Positions 9,646 through 18,730 are shown, counted from the first letter of the stretch. The stretch: 64,000 nt of DNA from Limosilactobacillus secaliphilus (GCF_001437055.1 NZ_JQBW01000005.1:1-64000); one strand, 5' to 3'. The notes: a model not told the origin generated them from the letters alone. Made by a program: numbers and translations.

Positions 9646-9743
9646 GTTGACAAGCAAAACTAGGTGACAATTTGTAAACATTCTGTGGTCTTGAAAAATC
9701 AGCTGGTCATCAAATTTAGGCCACAATTGATCATTATATCAGC

Positions 9744-10022
9744 TTAATAAACCCCGTCATCGTAGTCGTGTTCGTAGCTTTCGTCAACGATTTCATACAT
9801 TGATTCAGCCTCATCCTTCTTTGTCGTTTCAACAATCCGGTTGATCTTGACCTTCTCCGTCTTGTTACCGAACTTAATGGTCAAGAGGTCGCCGACTGCC
9901 ACGTTTGACGAGGATTTAGCCACCTTGTCGTTAATAAAAATCCGCCCCTGGTCAGCGATCTTTTTGGCCACTGAGCGTCGTTTAATAATTCGTGATACTT
10001 TTAAAAATTTATCTAATCGCAT
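9744..10022 (-). CDS. rqcP: S4 domain protein RqcP (YabO family)
   Basis: RqcP is a small S4-domain protein that binds stalled 50S subunits and helps RqcH add alanine tails in ribosome-associated quality control. The 92-aa protein is an S4 RNA-binding fold (MRLDKFLKVSRIIKRR at 1-16, then AKKIADQGRIFIND) with an acidic, Tyr-rich C-terminus. The ATG start has TGAGGA upstream. It follows mfd by 15 bp, as in Bacillus (yabO), and is probably cotranscribed with pth and mfd. Confidence 0.92.
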   Translation of the reverse strand: MRLDKFLKVSRIIKRRSVAKKIADQGRIFINDKVAKSSSNVAVGDLLTIKFGNKTEKVKINRIVETTKKDEAESMYEIVDESYEHDYDDGVY

Positions 10023-10037
10023 GTATTTTTCCTCATT

Positions 10038-13000
10038 TCATTCTGCTTTTGCTGTCAACTGGTCCTGAACCATGTCGCCCCACTTAGTAACCAGGTCGAG
10101 CAAATCATGGAGCCAGGTTGTTTGCTTCGTCTTAGGCTGAATAATCAAGCGCACCGTTAACTTGCCGTCGTCTTCGCCCAGGCTGGCCTTGAAGTCCGTC
10201 TTGGCAATCGTCTTCAGCAGGTCGACCCCCTTGATGATGGCGCTCGCCTGTTGGTTGAAGGTCAGGTACAGGTTGTCGTCTTTTTGTTGAATCTTTTCCA
10301 GCAGCGCCTCGTCAGCGTGCAGCTTGATCTGGCCGACCGTCAAGAGATTGGCAACCGGCTGCGGGTAGTCACCAAAGCGGTCCATCAGATCACCCTGGAT
10401 CTCCAGCATCTCGTCGTCATCTTCCGCCTTGCGGATTGTCTTGTACAACTCAATCTTCTGGCGCTGGTCGCTAATATAGTCGCTCGGCAGGTAAGCTTCC
10501 ACGGACAGGTCCACCTCAGAATTGGAGTGGGTGGCCTGTTTCTTGCCCTGCTTCTTGGCTACGGCATCCGCCAGCATGTCGGAATAGAGGTCGTAGCCGA
10601 CGGAATCGATGAAGCCGTGCTGTTGCTTGCCCAGCAGGTTGCCGGCCCCACGGATGGACAGGTCGCGCATCGCAATCTTGAAGCCGCTACCCAACTCCGT
10701 GAAGTCCCTAATTGCCGCCAACCGTTTCTCACCAGGCTCTGTCAGAACCTTGTTTGGCTGATACATGAAGTAGGCATAGGCAACGCGGCTGCTCCGGCCA
10801 ATCCGTCCCCGGATCTGGTACAACTGGGCCAGCCCCATCCGGTCGGCGTTCTCCACGAACAGAGTGTTGACGTTAGGAATGTCGACCCCGGTTTCAATGA
10901 TGGAGGTCGTTACCAAGACATCATAGTCGCCCCGGATAAAGTCATACATCACGCTTTCCAACTGCTCTTCACTCATCTGCCCGTGAACGTAAGCAACACG
11001 TGCTTCGGGGACCAGCTGCTGGATGTTTTGAACCACCCGTTCGATGTCGTTGACCCGGTTGTGGAGGTAGTAGACTTGGCCGCCCCGCTTCAATTCCCGG
11101 CGGATACCGTCACGGATGGCCATGGCATTCTGCTCCAGCACGTAAGTTTGAATTGGAAAACGGCCCGATGGTGGGGTTTCCAGAATCGACAGGTCCCGCA
11201 CACCCAGCATGGACATATGCAAAGTCCGCGGAATCGGTGTCGCCGTCAGGGTTAAAACGTCCACGTTGGACTGCATCTTCTTCAAGCGTTCCTTGTGCTT
11301 AACCCCGAAACGCTGCTCTTCGTCGACAATCAGGAGGCCCAGGTTCTTGAAGTGGACATCCTTGGACAGAATCCGGTGGGTGCCCACGACCACATCGATC
11401 GAGCCATCAGCCAGGCCCTTGTCAATCTCCTTGAGCTGCTTAGGCGTCCGGAAACGCGACATCATTTCGATCTTGATCGGGAAACCCTCGAAGCGTTCCT
11501 GCATCGTATCGAAGTGCTGCTGGGCCAGGATGGTGGTCGGCACTAGGAAGGCCACCTGTTTGCCCCCGGTCACGGCTTTGAAGATCGCCCGCAAGGCCAC
11601 TTCAGTTTTCCCGTAGCCAACGTCACCAACCAGCAGGCGGTCCATCGGCTTGTCCGATTCCATATCCTGCTTGACTTCTTTGATGCTGCGCAGCTGGTCC
11701 TTCGTCTCCGTGTATGGGAATTCATGGTCAAACTTTTCCTGCAGGTAATCGTCCTTCGGAAAAGCAAAGCCCTTCTCCGTCTGCCGTTTAGCGTACAGGT
11801 CCACCAGGTCGCCCGCGATGTCTTCCACCTTTTGGGCAACCCGGCGCTTGGTCTTGGCCCATTCGTTACCGCCCAGCTTGTTGATGTGCGGCTTGCGGTC
11901 CTCTGAAGAAACATACTTCTGGACCAGGTTTAGCTGCGTGACGGGCACGAAGATTTGGGCGTGATCACGATAATTGATGACCATGTAGTCTTGGTGGATG
12001 CCATCGACGGTCATCGTTTTGATCCCGGCAAAGAGACCGATCCCGTGATTAACGTGGACCACGTAGTCACCCGGCTTCAAGTCAGTGTAGTTCTTGATCC
12101 GCTCGGCGTTCGCCAGTTTCTGTGGCCGCAGACGACGCTTCTTTACTTGGCGGAACATTTCCGCTTCCGTGATCACGACCAGGTTGGCGGCCGGCAACTC
12201 AAAACCGTTATGCAGGCTGGCAGCGACCAGTTGGACCTGGTGTTCCTGCAGGTCGTCCATCCGGCTCTCTAAGGCCCGGACGCCAAATTCATCCAGCGTC
12301 TTGCCAACCTGTTCCCGGCGTTCGTCACTCGCCGTCAGGATGACCACCGTTGCGCCCTGTTCTTGCCAGCGGGTTAACTCACCCTTCAGCAGTTCCATTT
12401 GACCGAAGAAGTGCTGCATGGACCGGCTCGTCAACTCGTTCAATGCGTTGAGCCGTTGAGCGCCCAGTCCCTTCTTGAAGAGGGCCAGCAGAATTTGGGC
12501 GTGCCGGTCGTGGCTCAATAAGTCAAGTGCATCTTGGCCCAGTTCACCATCATGCAAGCGGTGATGATACTTAACCCGTTCGTTGATCCAAGACTGTTCG
12601 TCGGCCGCCAGTTGTTGGTTACTGTCGTCGATCCGGGTGCGGTCGTTAACCACAACCACCCCGTCCTTGCCTAGGTAGTCCAACAATGAGGATGGTTGCG
12701 GGTATAACACGTCGCTGTAAGTCAGCAGCCCCGCGTCAACCCAGCCTTGATCCAGGCCGGACAAGAGGGGCCGAAAGTGGTTTTCAATCTGGCGGGCATC
12801 CGTGTCATCTTTGGCCAACTTGGTCAGCTGCTTAAAGTCGGCCTGCAATGTCTTATGTACCCGGCTTTCCTCACCCTTGGCCAGGATCAGGTCGGTGGCC
12901 GGTAGGATCTCAACTTCCTTGATGTTCTTCAGACTGCGTTGACTGCTAGCATCGAAGAAACGGAGTGAATCGATGTCGGTATCAAAGAGGTCGACACGGA

Positions 13001-13568
13001 CGGGGTGAGCGGTATTCAGAGCATAGATGTCGACAATCGAACCCCGGATGGCAAAGTCACCTGGTGCCGCCACCAACTTGGCCCGCCGGTAACCCATCGC
13101 GCTGAGCTGGACGGCCGCCTTCTCCGGATCCAGTTGACCCCCAACTTTCAAGGACAACTGGGCCTTCTTGAAGTCCGCCGGTGCAATCAGTTTCCGCCGC
13201 AAGCCAGCCGTGGCCGTAACGATAATAGCTGGCTGGTCGCCCTGCAAGGCGTTCAGAGCCTGCACCCGCTGCAAGCGAAAGTTTGGCGAGCTGGTTGCCA
13301 GTTCCATTGCCACGGACTCCTCAACCGGGAACTGGTAAACCTGCGTGTCGGTCAACAGGTTTTCCAGGTCGCTGGCTAACTCCTGCATGTGTTCCAGACT
13401 ATCAACGACTACCAGCAGGGGCCGTTCGAGGTGCTCCAAGGAAGTTGCCAGAAAGAGGGTCTGCGCCGATCCGGAAAGTCCAGTGACCAATTCTTTCTTC
13501 CCCGGAGCCACTGCGCTCATAATTTTTTCAAATAATGGTGTTTTATTGAGCAGTGCTGTCAGGCGCAT
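10038..13568 (-). CDS. mfd: transcription-repair coupling factor Mfd
   Basis: Mfd removes RNA polymerase stalled at DNA lesions and recruits UvrA. The 1176-aa length is normal. In order: UvrB-like N-terminal modules, an RNAP-interaction domain near 500-570 (GDYVVHVNHGIGLFAGI), RecG-like translocase motor with Walker A GDVGYGKTEVALRA (about 650) and DEEQ box (VDEEQRFG), helicase motif VI (QIRGRIGRSSR), and the C-terminal TRCF domain. The ATG start is preceded by GGAGGAATTGT. It follows pth by 19 bp. Confidence 0.98.
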   Translation of the reverse strand: MRLTALLNKTPLFEKIMSAVAPGKKELVTGLSGSAQTLFLATSLEHLERPLLVVVDSLEHMQELASDLENLLTDTQVYQFPVEESVAMELATSSPNFRLQRVQALNALQGDQPAIIVTATAGLRRKLIAPADFKKAQLSLKVGGQLDPEKAAVQLSAMGYRRAKLVAAPGDFAIRGSIVDIYALNTAHPVRVDLFDTDIDSLRFFDASSQRSLKNIKEVEILPATDLILAKGEESRVHKTLQADFKQLTKLAKDDTDARQIENHFRPLLSGLDQGWVDAGLLTYSDVLYPQPSSLLDYLGKDGVVVVNDRTRIDDSNQQLAADEQSWINERVKYHHRLHDGELGQDALDLLSHDRHAQILLALFKKGLGAQRLNALNELTSRSMQHFFGQMELLKGELTRWQEQGATVVILTASDERREQVGKTLDEFGVRALESRMDDLQEHQVQLVAASLHNGFELPAANLVVITEAEMFRQVKKRRLRPQKLANAERIKNYTDLKPGDYVVHVNHGIGLFAGIKTMTVDGIHQDYMVINYRDHAQIFVPVTQLNLVQKYVSSEDRKPHINKLGGNEWAKTKRRVAQKVEDIAGDLVDLYAKRQTEKGFAFPKDDYLQEKFDHEFPYTETKDQLRSIKEVKQDMESDKPMDRLLVGDVGYGKTEVALRAIFKAVTGGKQVAFLVPTTILAQQHFDTMQERFEGFPIKIEMMSRFRTPKQLKEIDKGLADGSIDVVVGTHRILSKDVHFKNLGLLIVDEEQRFGVKHKERLKKMQSNVDVLTLTATPIPRTLHMSMLGVRDLSILETPPSGRFPIQTYVLEQNAMAIRDGIRRELKRGGQVYYLHNRVNDIERVVQNIQQLVPEARVAYVHGQMSEEQLESVMYDFIRGDYDVLVTTSIIETGVDIPNVNTLFVENADRMGLAQLYQIRGRIGRSSRVAYAYFMYQPNKVLTEPGEKRLAAIRDFTELGSGFKIAMRDLSIRGAGNLLGKQQHGFIDSVGYDLYSDMLADAVAKKQGKKQATHSNSEVDLSVEAYLPSDYISDQRQKIELYKTIRKAEDDDEMLEIQGDLMDRFGDYPQPVANLLTVGQIKLHADEALLEKIQQKDDNLYLTFNQQASAIIKGVDLLKTIAKTDFKASLGEDDGKLTVRLIIQPKTKQTTWLHDLLDLVTKWGDMVQDQLTAKAE

Positions 13569-13587
13569 ACAATTCCTCCGTTCTTAA

Positions 13588-14151
13588 TTAGTTATACTTA
13601 TTCATCAGTTCGTTGACGGTCGCTCCATGGACCCAGTCAGCAAGGGCATTCTCAGCCTTTGCCACCGCATCGTCAAACTTCGGCCGTTCGTCGGGGTTGA
13701 ACTTACCCAAAACATGGCCGACAACCGTTCCCACTTTTGGATGGTCAATGCCCAGTTTGATCCGGTTAAACTTGTCCGTCCCCAGGTATTGAATCAGGCT
13801 CTTGATCCCGTTGTGGCCGCCGGACTTGCCGTGGTCCTTAATCCGCAGCGCGCCGACCTTCATGTCCAAATCGTCTTGGATCACCATCAAGTCGTCCAAG
13901 TCAATCTTGTAGTAATCAACCAAGGGTTTCACCGCCCGGCCGGAATCGTTCATAAAGGTCGTTGGCTTGACCAGTAACACGCGCTCTGTACCGATCATCC
14001 CGCTGGCAATGACAGCCTCCACCTTGGCGTGCTTAAATGCGCCCAGATGGTAGTCCAATGCCATTTGGTCCACCACCATAAAGCCGGTATTGTGCCGCGT
14101 TTCATCGTAGCGGGTCCCAATATTTCCTAAGCCGACGATCATTTTCATCAT
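13588..14151 (-). CDS. pth: peptidyl-tRNA hydrolase
   Basis: Pth hydrolyses peptidyl-tRNA released from ribosomes. The 187-aa protein has the family signature with the catalytic His in DETRHNTGFMV and the segment KPTTFMNDSG. Three ATG codons lie at the start (14151, 14148, 14142); AAAGGATC upstream best fits the first. It opens the pth-mfd-rqcP operon. Its 80-nt leader contains a terminator-like hairpin, so the operon may be attenuated. Confidence 0.97.
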   Translation of the reverse strand: MMKMIVGLGNIGTRYDETRHNTGFMVVDQMALDYHLGAFKHAKVEAVIASGMIGTERVLLVKPTTFMNDSGRAVKPLVDYYKIDLDDLMVIQDDLDMKVGALRIKDHGKSGGHNGIKSLIQYLGTDKFNRIKLGIDHPKVGTVVGHVLGKFNPDERPKFDDAVAKAENALADWVHGATVNELMNKYN

Positions 14152-14170
14152 TCATCAGATCCTTTAATAA

Positions 14171-14204
14171 AATGCAAAAAGGCCGACCAAGCCAATCTAG
14201 GCCT
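14171..14204 (-). terminator. hairpin with U-run in pth leader
   Basis: On the minus strand AGGCC (14200-14204) pairs with GGCCT (14180-14184), extended inside by GATT/GGTC with wobble pairs, and is followed by TTTTTGCATTTT. It lies between the pth promoter and the gene, so it would be an attenuator. The stem is only moderately strong. Confidence 0.45.
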
Positions 14205-14232
14205 GTCCAGCTCAATATTTATTCCGCTCTTC

Positions 14233-14260
14233 ATTATACGAAATCAGGAGTTGAAAGCAA
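14233..14260 (-). promoter_or_regulatory. pth-mfd promoter
   Basis: On the minus strand, TTGCTT (14255-14260), a 16-nt spacer and TATAAT (14233-14238). Confidence 0.65.
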
Positions 14261-14301
14261 AATCAAAAGCGTCAAGATTTCTCATCACTTTTTAATAATT
14301 A

Positions 14302-14310
14302 TGTTAAGAT
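14302..14310 (+). promoter_or_regulatory. cbpA extended -10
   Basis: TGTTAAGAT is an extended -10 type element 37 nt before cbpA. No clear -35 is visible. Confidence 0.4.
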
Positions 14311-14346
14311 AAATCATAGTAAATTGGCAGGAATGGAGCTATCATC

Positions 14347-14979
14347 ATGATCTTTGATTCATTAATTAAACCCAAGAGTCAGCTGACAACCTTAAACGAA
14401 GACGCCACCTTAGCACAGGCTCTCGCCACCTTGGAAGATTCGGGCTACCGCTGTGTCCCCGTCCTCGATTCGACCGGTCAGATTTTCCGGGGCAACATCT
14501 ACAAGATGCACATTTACCGGCACAAGTCCCGTGGCGGCGACATGAACCTGCCGGTAACCGCCCTGCTCAAGAACTCCACGAAGTTCATCAACAAGAACGC
14601 CGCCTTCTACAACGTCTTCTTCACCATCCGTGACCTGCCTTACATTGCGGTCCTGGATGATGACAATCACTTCTTCGGCATCATCACCCACAACAGCCTG
14701 TTGCGCCTGCTGGCCGAAGCCTGGAACGTCCACAACGGCAGCTACGTTTTGAACGTCTCCGTCAGCGACGAACGTGGTGACTTAGTCCGGGTTGCTAAGG
14801 AAATCAGCCGTTTTTGCCAGATTGCCAACGTCATCTCGTTGAACTCAGACGACAAGCCGGGCAAGCAGATCCTGTTTACCCTCCCGTCCGACGTTGACCG
14901 CGGCTTGGTTGACCGAATCATCAAGCGCCTCAACCGTAAGGGCTATGAAGTTCCCGAAATTGAAGACCTGCACCGTTGA
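14347..14979 (+). CDS. cbpA: CBS-ACT domain protein, probable c-di-AMP receptor CbpA
   Basis: The 210-aa protein has two N-terminal CBS motifs (about 1-60 and 70-125) and a C-terminal ACT-like domain (about 133-205, YVLNVSVSDERGDLVRVAKEI). The same layout is found in Listeria CbpA, which binds cyclic di-AMP; the ligand here is inferred from that family. The ATG start has GGAG 8 nt upstream. It is a single-gene plus-strand unit, divergent from pth, with its own terminator. Regulation by c-di-AMP would tie it to osmotic and cell wall control. Confidence 0.75.
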   Translation: MIFDSLIKPKSQLTTLNEDATLAQALATLEDSGYRCVPVLDSTGQIFRGNIYKMHIYRHKSRGGDMNLPVTALLKNSTKFINKNAAFYNVFFTIRDLPYIAVLDDDNHFFGIITHNSLLRLLAEAWNVHNGSYVLNVSVSDERGDLVRVAKEISRFCQIANVISLNSDDKPGKQILFTLPSDVDRGLVDRIIKRLNRKGYEVPEIEDLHR

Positions 14980-15049
14980 TCCATTCGCAGGTCAACTAAT
15001 GCGGTCGTTACATATCTGCTAACAATTAATCTGCGCCGCTTGTTGCTCA

Positions 15050-15091
15050 AGCGTGGCCGAAGTCATTGATGGTTTTGGTCACGCTCTTTTT
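15050..15091 (+). terminator. cbpA terminator
   Basis: AGCGTGGCC (15050-15058) pairs with GGTCACGCT (15077-15085), followed by CTTTTTAT. Confidence 0.8.
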
Positions 15092-15120
15092 ATCCCCAAA
15101 TTTGCAGCAGTCATATAGAG

Positions 15121-15142
15121 ATGTATAGGATTTTCTATACAT
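15121..15142 (+). promoter_or_regulatory. perfect inverted repeat upstream of MFS gene
   Basis: ATGTATAG and its exact inverse CTATACAT are separated by GATTTT, 66 nt before the exporter start. The size and symmetry fit a dimeric TetR- or MarR-type operator. A second small stem (CATCC/GGATG) follows at about 15149-15166. Confidence 0.5.
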
Positions 15143-15208
15143 AAGCTTGCATCCTTCTGTTTGGATGGCTTATATTAACAATGTACCTAATCTAAAGGAG
15201 GAGATTAT

Positions 15209-16387
15209 TTGTCTAAATATCGTTTGCAGTCGACGGTGTTTGTCCTCGTGGCCTTCCTGCTCGGCTGTAATGAATTCATGGTGGTCGGGGTCTTGTCAGA
15301 CATCGCCAAAAGCTACTCGGCATCGTTATCGGCGGTGGGCTTCTTAGTCACCAGTTTTGCCATCATCTATGCCATCTGTACGCCATTGATCACCATGCTG
15401 ACCAGCCGCTTCAACCGCTTCAAAGTCTTGATGACCCTGTTATTGGTCTTCTTGCTGGGCAACACGCTGACCGCTTTGGCCCCTAACTTGTTCTGGCTGT
15501 TTGTCTCCCGGATTCTGACGGCAGCGGTGGCCGGATCCATCATTTCTCTGATTCTGGTCTTTGTCAGCATTGTTGCGCCGATGGAAAAGCGGGCAATGCT
15601 GGTGGCAGCGACCTTCGCCGGTTTTTCCATCGCAACGATTGTCGGGGTCCCCATCGGCACAGCCATCAGCAACGTCGCTTCCTGGCGGCTTAGCTTTTTG
15701 TTGATCTCATTTTTAACGATCGTCGTTGGGGGGCTGCTCTTCTGGTTGACGCCCAAGCACACTCAACAGGCCAGCAGTAACCTGGGCAACCAGTTGAACC
15801 TCTTGACTGACCGGCGGATTTACCTTGGCATCGTGGTCATGATTGCGTTGATGACCGCTGAATATACTTTCTACACCTACATCCGCCCAATCATCACCAC
15901 CGTGCTGGGCTTCTCCAACACGCAATTAAGTTTCCTGCTGGGGCTGGTCGGTATCACCTTCATCCTCGGCAACACCTGCGCCGGAATCATCGTCAACCAC
16001 TTCGGTATCACCAAGCTGACCTGGATCAGTGCCGGCGTCTTCGTCCTCTTGCTGCTAATGGACAGCGTCTTCAAGGTTGCCTGGATGGGTATCGCCTTGC
16101 TCTGCTTAATCTGTTTCCTGTTGGGCATGCCTGGTTCCATCCTGCAAGTCATGTTCTTGAATGTGGCTGACCGTGACTACCCGCAGGCGATCAACCTGTC
16201 CTCGTCGCTGAACCCGATCTGTACTAACATCGGTGTGTCATTGGGTTCATTGACGGCTTCCATCAGCGTCAACTTTCTGACGATTGGGCAGATTGGCTAT
16301 ATTGGTGCGCTGTTCGCTCTAATCGCCATCATCAGTTCCCACTGCTTAATCAATGTCTCCACACAGTCAAAGCAAACAAAGGAGTAA
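15209..16387 (+). CDS. MFS transporter, DHA1-like exporter
   Basis: A 392-aa protein with 12 predicted membrane segments and no signal peptide. The first helix carries LLGCNEFMVVGVLSDIAKSY, typical of AraJ/PbuE-like DHA1 proton-driven exporters for sugars, purines or drugs. The substrate cannot be read from the sequence. The start is TTG at 15209 with a strong AAAGGAGGAG seven nt upstream. It is cotranscribed with the antitoxin-like gene that begins five bases after its stop. The inverted repeat at 15121-15142 suggests a repressor controls it, but no regulator gene is adjacent. Confidence 0.85.
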   Translation: MSKYRLQSTVFVLVAFLLGCNEFMVVGVLSDIAKSYSASLSAVGFLVTSFAIIYAICTPLITMLTSRFNRFKVLMTLLLVFLLGNTLTALAPNLFWLFVSRILTAAVAGSIISLILVFVSIVAPMEKRAMLVAATFAGFSIATIVGVPIGTAISNVASWRLSFLLISFLTIVVGGLLFWLTPKHTQQASSNLGNQLNLLTDRRIYLGIVVMIALMTAEYTFYTYIRPIITTVLGFSNTQLSFLLGLVGITFILGNTCAGIIVNHFGITKLTWISAGVFVLLLLMDSVFKVAWMGIALLCLICFLLGMPGSILQVMFLNVADRDYPQAINLSSSLNPICTNIGVSLGSLTASISVNFLTIGQIGYIGALFALIAIISSHCLINVSTQSKQTKE

Positions 16388-16392
16388 TCAAC

Positions 16393-16770
16393 ATGGCACA
16401 AATCAATATCAAGGTTGATGACCAACTGAAGAAAGACGCCACCCGCATCTTCAACGACATGGGCTTAGACCTGACAACTGGCATTAAGATCTACCTCAAG
16501 CGGGTGCAACAGGACCAGAAAATTCCCTTTGAAATCAAGGGCAAAGATGATGTTGATCAACTGGCCCAGCAATACCACGACGGCGATCCGTCCGTGGTCA
16601 ACAAGATCAACCGCCTCTTACTAGCAATCGCTGGCGGCAACACCGATTCGTCAGCCAGCATTGGTGGCAAGGTCAGCGAGGTCGTCAAGAATAAGAGTGC
16701 CCGTGATAAGGGTGCCCAGGGAATTGGCCCCAGCATGTTGAAAAACATCTACAACGATTCTCAAAAATAG
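16393..16770 (+). CDS. RelB/DinJ-family antitoxin, no toxin partner seen
   Basis: A 125-aa protein whose first 45 residues are a ribbon-helix-helix domain of the RelB/DinJ type (NIKVDDQLKKDATRIFNDMG, then IKIYLKRV and IPFEI). Residues 60-125 form an extra basic, Ser/Gly-rich tail beyond the usual 85-95 aa. The ATG start has AAAGGAG upstream. Type II antitoxins bind a RelE/YafQ toxin and their own operator, but the next gene is acpS on the other strand, so no toxin is encoded here. It may serve as a DNA-binding regulator of the upstream MFS gene; that is inference. Confidence 0.75.
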   Translation: MAQINIKVDDQLKKDATRIFNDMGLDLTTGIKIYLKRVQQDQKIPFEIKGKDDVDQLAQQYHDGDPSVVNKINRLLLAIAGGNTDSSASIGGKVSEVVKNKSARDKGAQGIGPSMLKNIYNDSQK

Positions 16771-16790
16771 TCATTTCATTCCACAAGAGA

Positions 16791-16831
16791 AAACAAAGGT
16801 CCTAACGTAATTACCGTTAGGACCTTTGTTT
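16791..16831. terminator. bidirectional terminator between relB-like gene and acpS
   Basis: A perfect 17-bp stem (16791-16807 with 16815-16831, core GGTCCTAACG) with a 7-nt loop and A/T tracts on both sides serves both converging transcripts. Confidence 0.9.
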
Positions 16832-16849
16832 ATTAATTGAATATTGTGA

Positions 16850-17215
16850 TCATTTTTCAGTGGTCGTCTGCAGCAGAACCTCGGTCATCACCAAGTCCTT
16901 GGTATGGCTGACCGATGCCAGCGCTTGACCTGGATAAGGCGAGCGCACCACTTCTGGCTTGCCTTGGGCATTGTCGATGATTTCGACGTCTTGAAAGCCA
17001 ACGTGACTGCCGATGCCCGTGCCCATCGCCTTGCTGAAGGATTCCTTTAGCGAAAAGCGGCCGGCAAGGTATTCCCAATAGCGCTGTTTGTGCAGAGTGT
17101 GCAACTGCGCCTGTTCAGCCGGGGTCAAAACTTTAGTTACGAAACGGGGTTCTGCATGTACCACCGCTTTAACCCGCTGTATTTCCAAGAGGTCAATGCC
17201 AACTCCAGCAATCAT
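16850..17215 (-). CDS. acpS: holo-[acyl-carrier-protein] synthase
   Basis: AcpS transfers 4'-phosphopantetheine from CoA to acyl carrier protein. The 121-aa protein has both metal-binding motifs: GVGIDLLEIQR with Asp8, and GRFSLKESFSKAMGTG with the Glu and Lys. The ATG start has GGAGCAGG upstream. It follows cshA by 11 bp, forming a murF-cshA-acpS series. In many lactobacilli alr follows acpS; here a terminator does. Confidence 0.97.
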   Translation of the reverse strand: MIAGVGIDLLEIQRVKAVVHAEPRFVTKVLTPAEQAQLHTLHKQRYWEYLAGRFSLKESFSKAMGTGIGSHVGFQDVEIIDNAQGKPEVVRSPYPGQALASVSHTKDLVMTEVLLQTTTEK

Positions 17216-17226
17216 TTTCCTGCTCC

Positions 17227-18699
17227 TTAATAGTGCTTGTGTCCTTGACCGTGACGATGATCCTTCTGACCACGCCGGTTAAAACGCCGCTTGTTGTTAT
17301 GACGGTCGTTGTGACGGTGGAAGTCACGGTGATTGCGACCGCCGCGGCCACGATGGTCGTAGTGACGGTGACGGCGGGCTGGCAATGGCCGTTCAGGAGT
17401 GATCTTGACCGGAACTGAATTGGCGTCATCCTTGGTCAGGTCATTCAGCAAGGCGGCAACCAAGTCCACTGCTTCGTGCGTCTCCAGCAGTTTTTCAGCG
17501 GCTTCATGGTACTTGTCGGTCGCGTCGTCCTGAATCAGGTGATCGATATCGTTAACTGCCGAAGCAACCTGGCCACGGAAGGCTTCTTCCTCAGTCGGCG
17601 GCTTCAATGGCAGCATCCGCACCCGCGTCAGCTTCTCGATTTCGTGGAGGTAGTCCATTTCATTCGGGGTGACAAAGGTTAACGAGACCCCATGGTGACC
17701 GGCACGGCCCGTCCGTCCAATCCGGTGCACATAGCTGTCCGGATCTGACGGAATGTCGTAGTTGTAAACGTGGGTAACCCCGGAAATGTCCAATCCCCGG
17801 GCCGCCACATCGGTTGCCACCAGGATATCAAGTTTGCCGGCCTTGAAGCGCTTCATGATCTTGGTCCGGCGTTCTTGCGTCAGGTCGCCATGAATGCCAG
17901 CGGCGTTGTAGCCCCGGGCAATCAGACCATGTGACAGTTCGTCGACCCGCCGTTTCGTCCGGGTGAAGACAATCGTCAAATCAGGGTCCTGCACGTCGAT
18001 CAGCCGGGTCATGATGTCAAACTTCTCGTAGTCCTTGGCCCGTACGTAGTATTGATCAACCAGGTCGGTGGTTAGTTCCTTGGCCTTGATCTTCACCGTG
18101 TGGGGGTCATGCATGAACTGAACCCCAATCTTCTTGATTTCAGGCGGCATCGTGGCCGAGAAGAGCAGGGTCTGCCGGTCGTCCGGCGTCTGCTTGATGA
18201 TGGCCTCAATGTCTTCCAAAAAGCCCATGTTCAGCATTTCGTCGGCTTCGTCCAGAACCAATGTTTTAACGTGGTCAAGGTTGACGGTGCCCCGGTGCAG
18301 GTGGTCACGCAGGCGGCCAGGAGTCCCCACTAAAATCTGTGGTCCCTTGCCCAGCGACTTGATCTGCCGGCGGATATCCGCACCACCATAAACGACCTGC
18401 ACCTTGACATGTTTGTTGCGGCCCAGCCGGTAGAGTTCCTCTTGGGTCTGGATCGCCAGTTCACGGGTTGGCGAGATCACCAAAGCCTGGATGTTATGGT
18501 CGTCTAAATCAACGTGTTCGATGATCGGCAGGCCAAAAGCGGCCGTCTTCCCGGTCCCTGTCTGCGCTTGACCGATGACATCCTTCCCCGCCAAGACCAT
18601 CGGAATGGTTTCGGCCTGGATGGGGGTGGCTTCTTCATAGCCGCTCTGTTGAACCGCCTTCAGCAAGCTCTTTGACAAGCCGAGTTCTCCAAATTTCAA
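17227..18699 (-). CDS. cshA: DEAD-box ATP-dependent RNA helicase CshA
   Basis: CshA unwinds RNA in the degradosome-like complex and in ribosome assembly, notably in the cold. The 490-aa protein has the Q motif (FGELGLSKSLLKAVQQSGYE), Walker A AQTGTGKT, DEAD box VLDEADEML, SAT, and motif VI HRIGRTGRAG. The C-terminal 50 residues are basic and His/Arg/Gly-rich, as expected for RNA binding. The start is TTG at 18699 with GAGGTG seven nt upstream. The murF-cshA-acpS order is common in lactobacilli. Confidence 0.96.
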   Translation of the reverse strand: MKFGELGLSKSLLKAVQQSGYEEATPIQAETIPMVLAGKDVIGQAQTGTGKTAAFGLPIIEHVDLDDHNIQALVISPTRELAIQTQEELYRLGRNKHVKVQVVYGGADIRRQIKSLGKGPQILVGTPGRLRDHLHRGTVNLDHVKTLVLDEADEMLNMGFLEDIEAIIKQTPDDRQTLLFSATMPPEIKKIGVQFMHDPHTVKIKAKELTTDLVDQYYVRAKDYEKFDIMTRLIDVQDPDLTIVFTRTKRRVDELSHGLIARGYNAAGIHGDLTQERRTKIMKRFKAGKLDILVATDVAARGLDISGVTHVYNYDIPSDPDSYVHRIGRTGRAGHHGVSLTFVTPNEMDYLHEIEKLTRVRMLPLKPPTEEEAFRGQVASAVNDIDHLIQDDATDKYHEAAEKLLETHEAVDLVAALLNDLTKDDANSVPVKITPERPLPARRHRHYDHRGRGGRNHRDFHRHNDRHNNKRRFNRRGQKDHRHGQGHKHY

Positions 18700-18730
18700 A
18701 TAAATTCACCTCATATATTTTTAAACAAAG

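Noticed and set aside
10251-11255. 334-codon open frame on the plus strand across mfd
   Set aside because: Antisense shadow of a GC-rich, clearly coding gene; no start signal.
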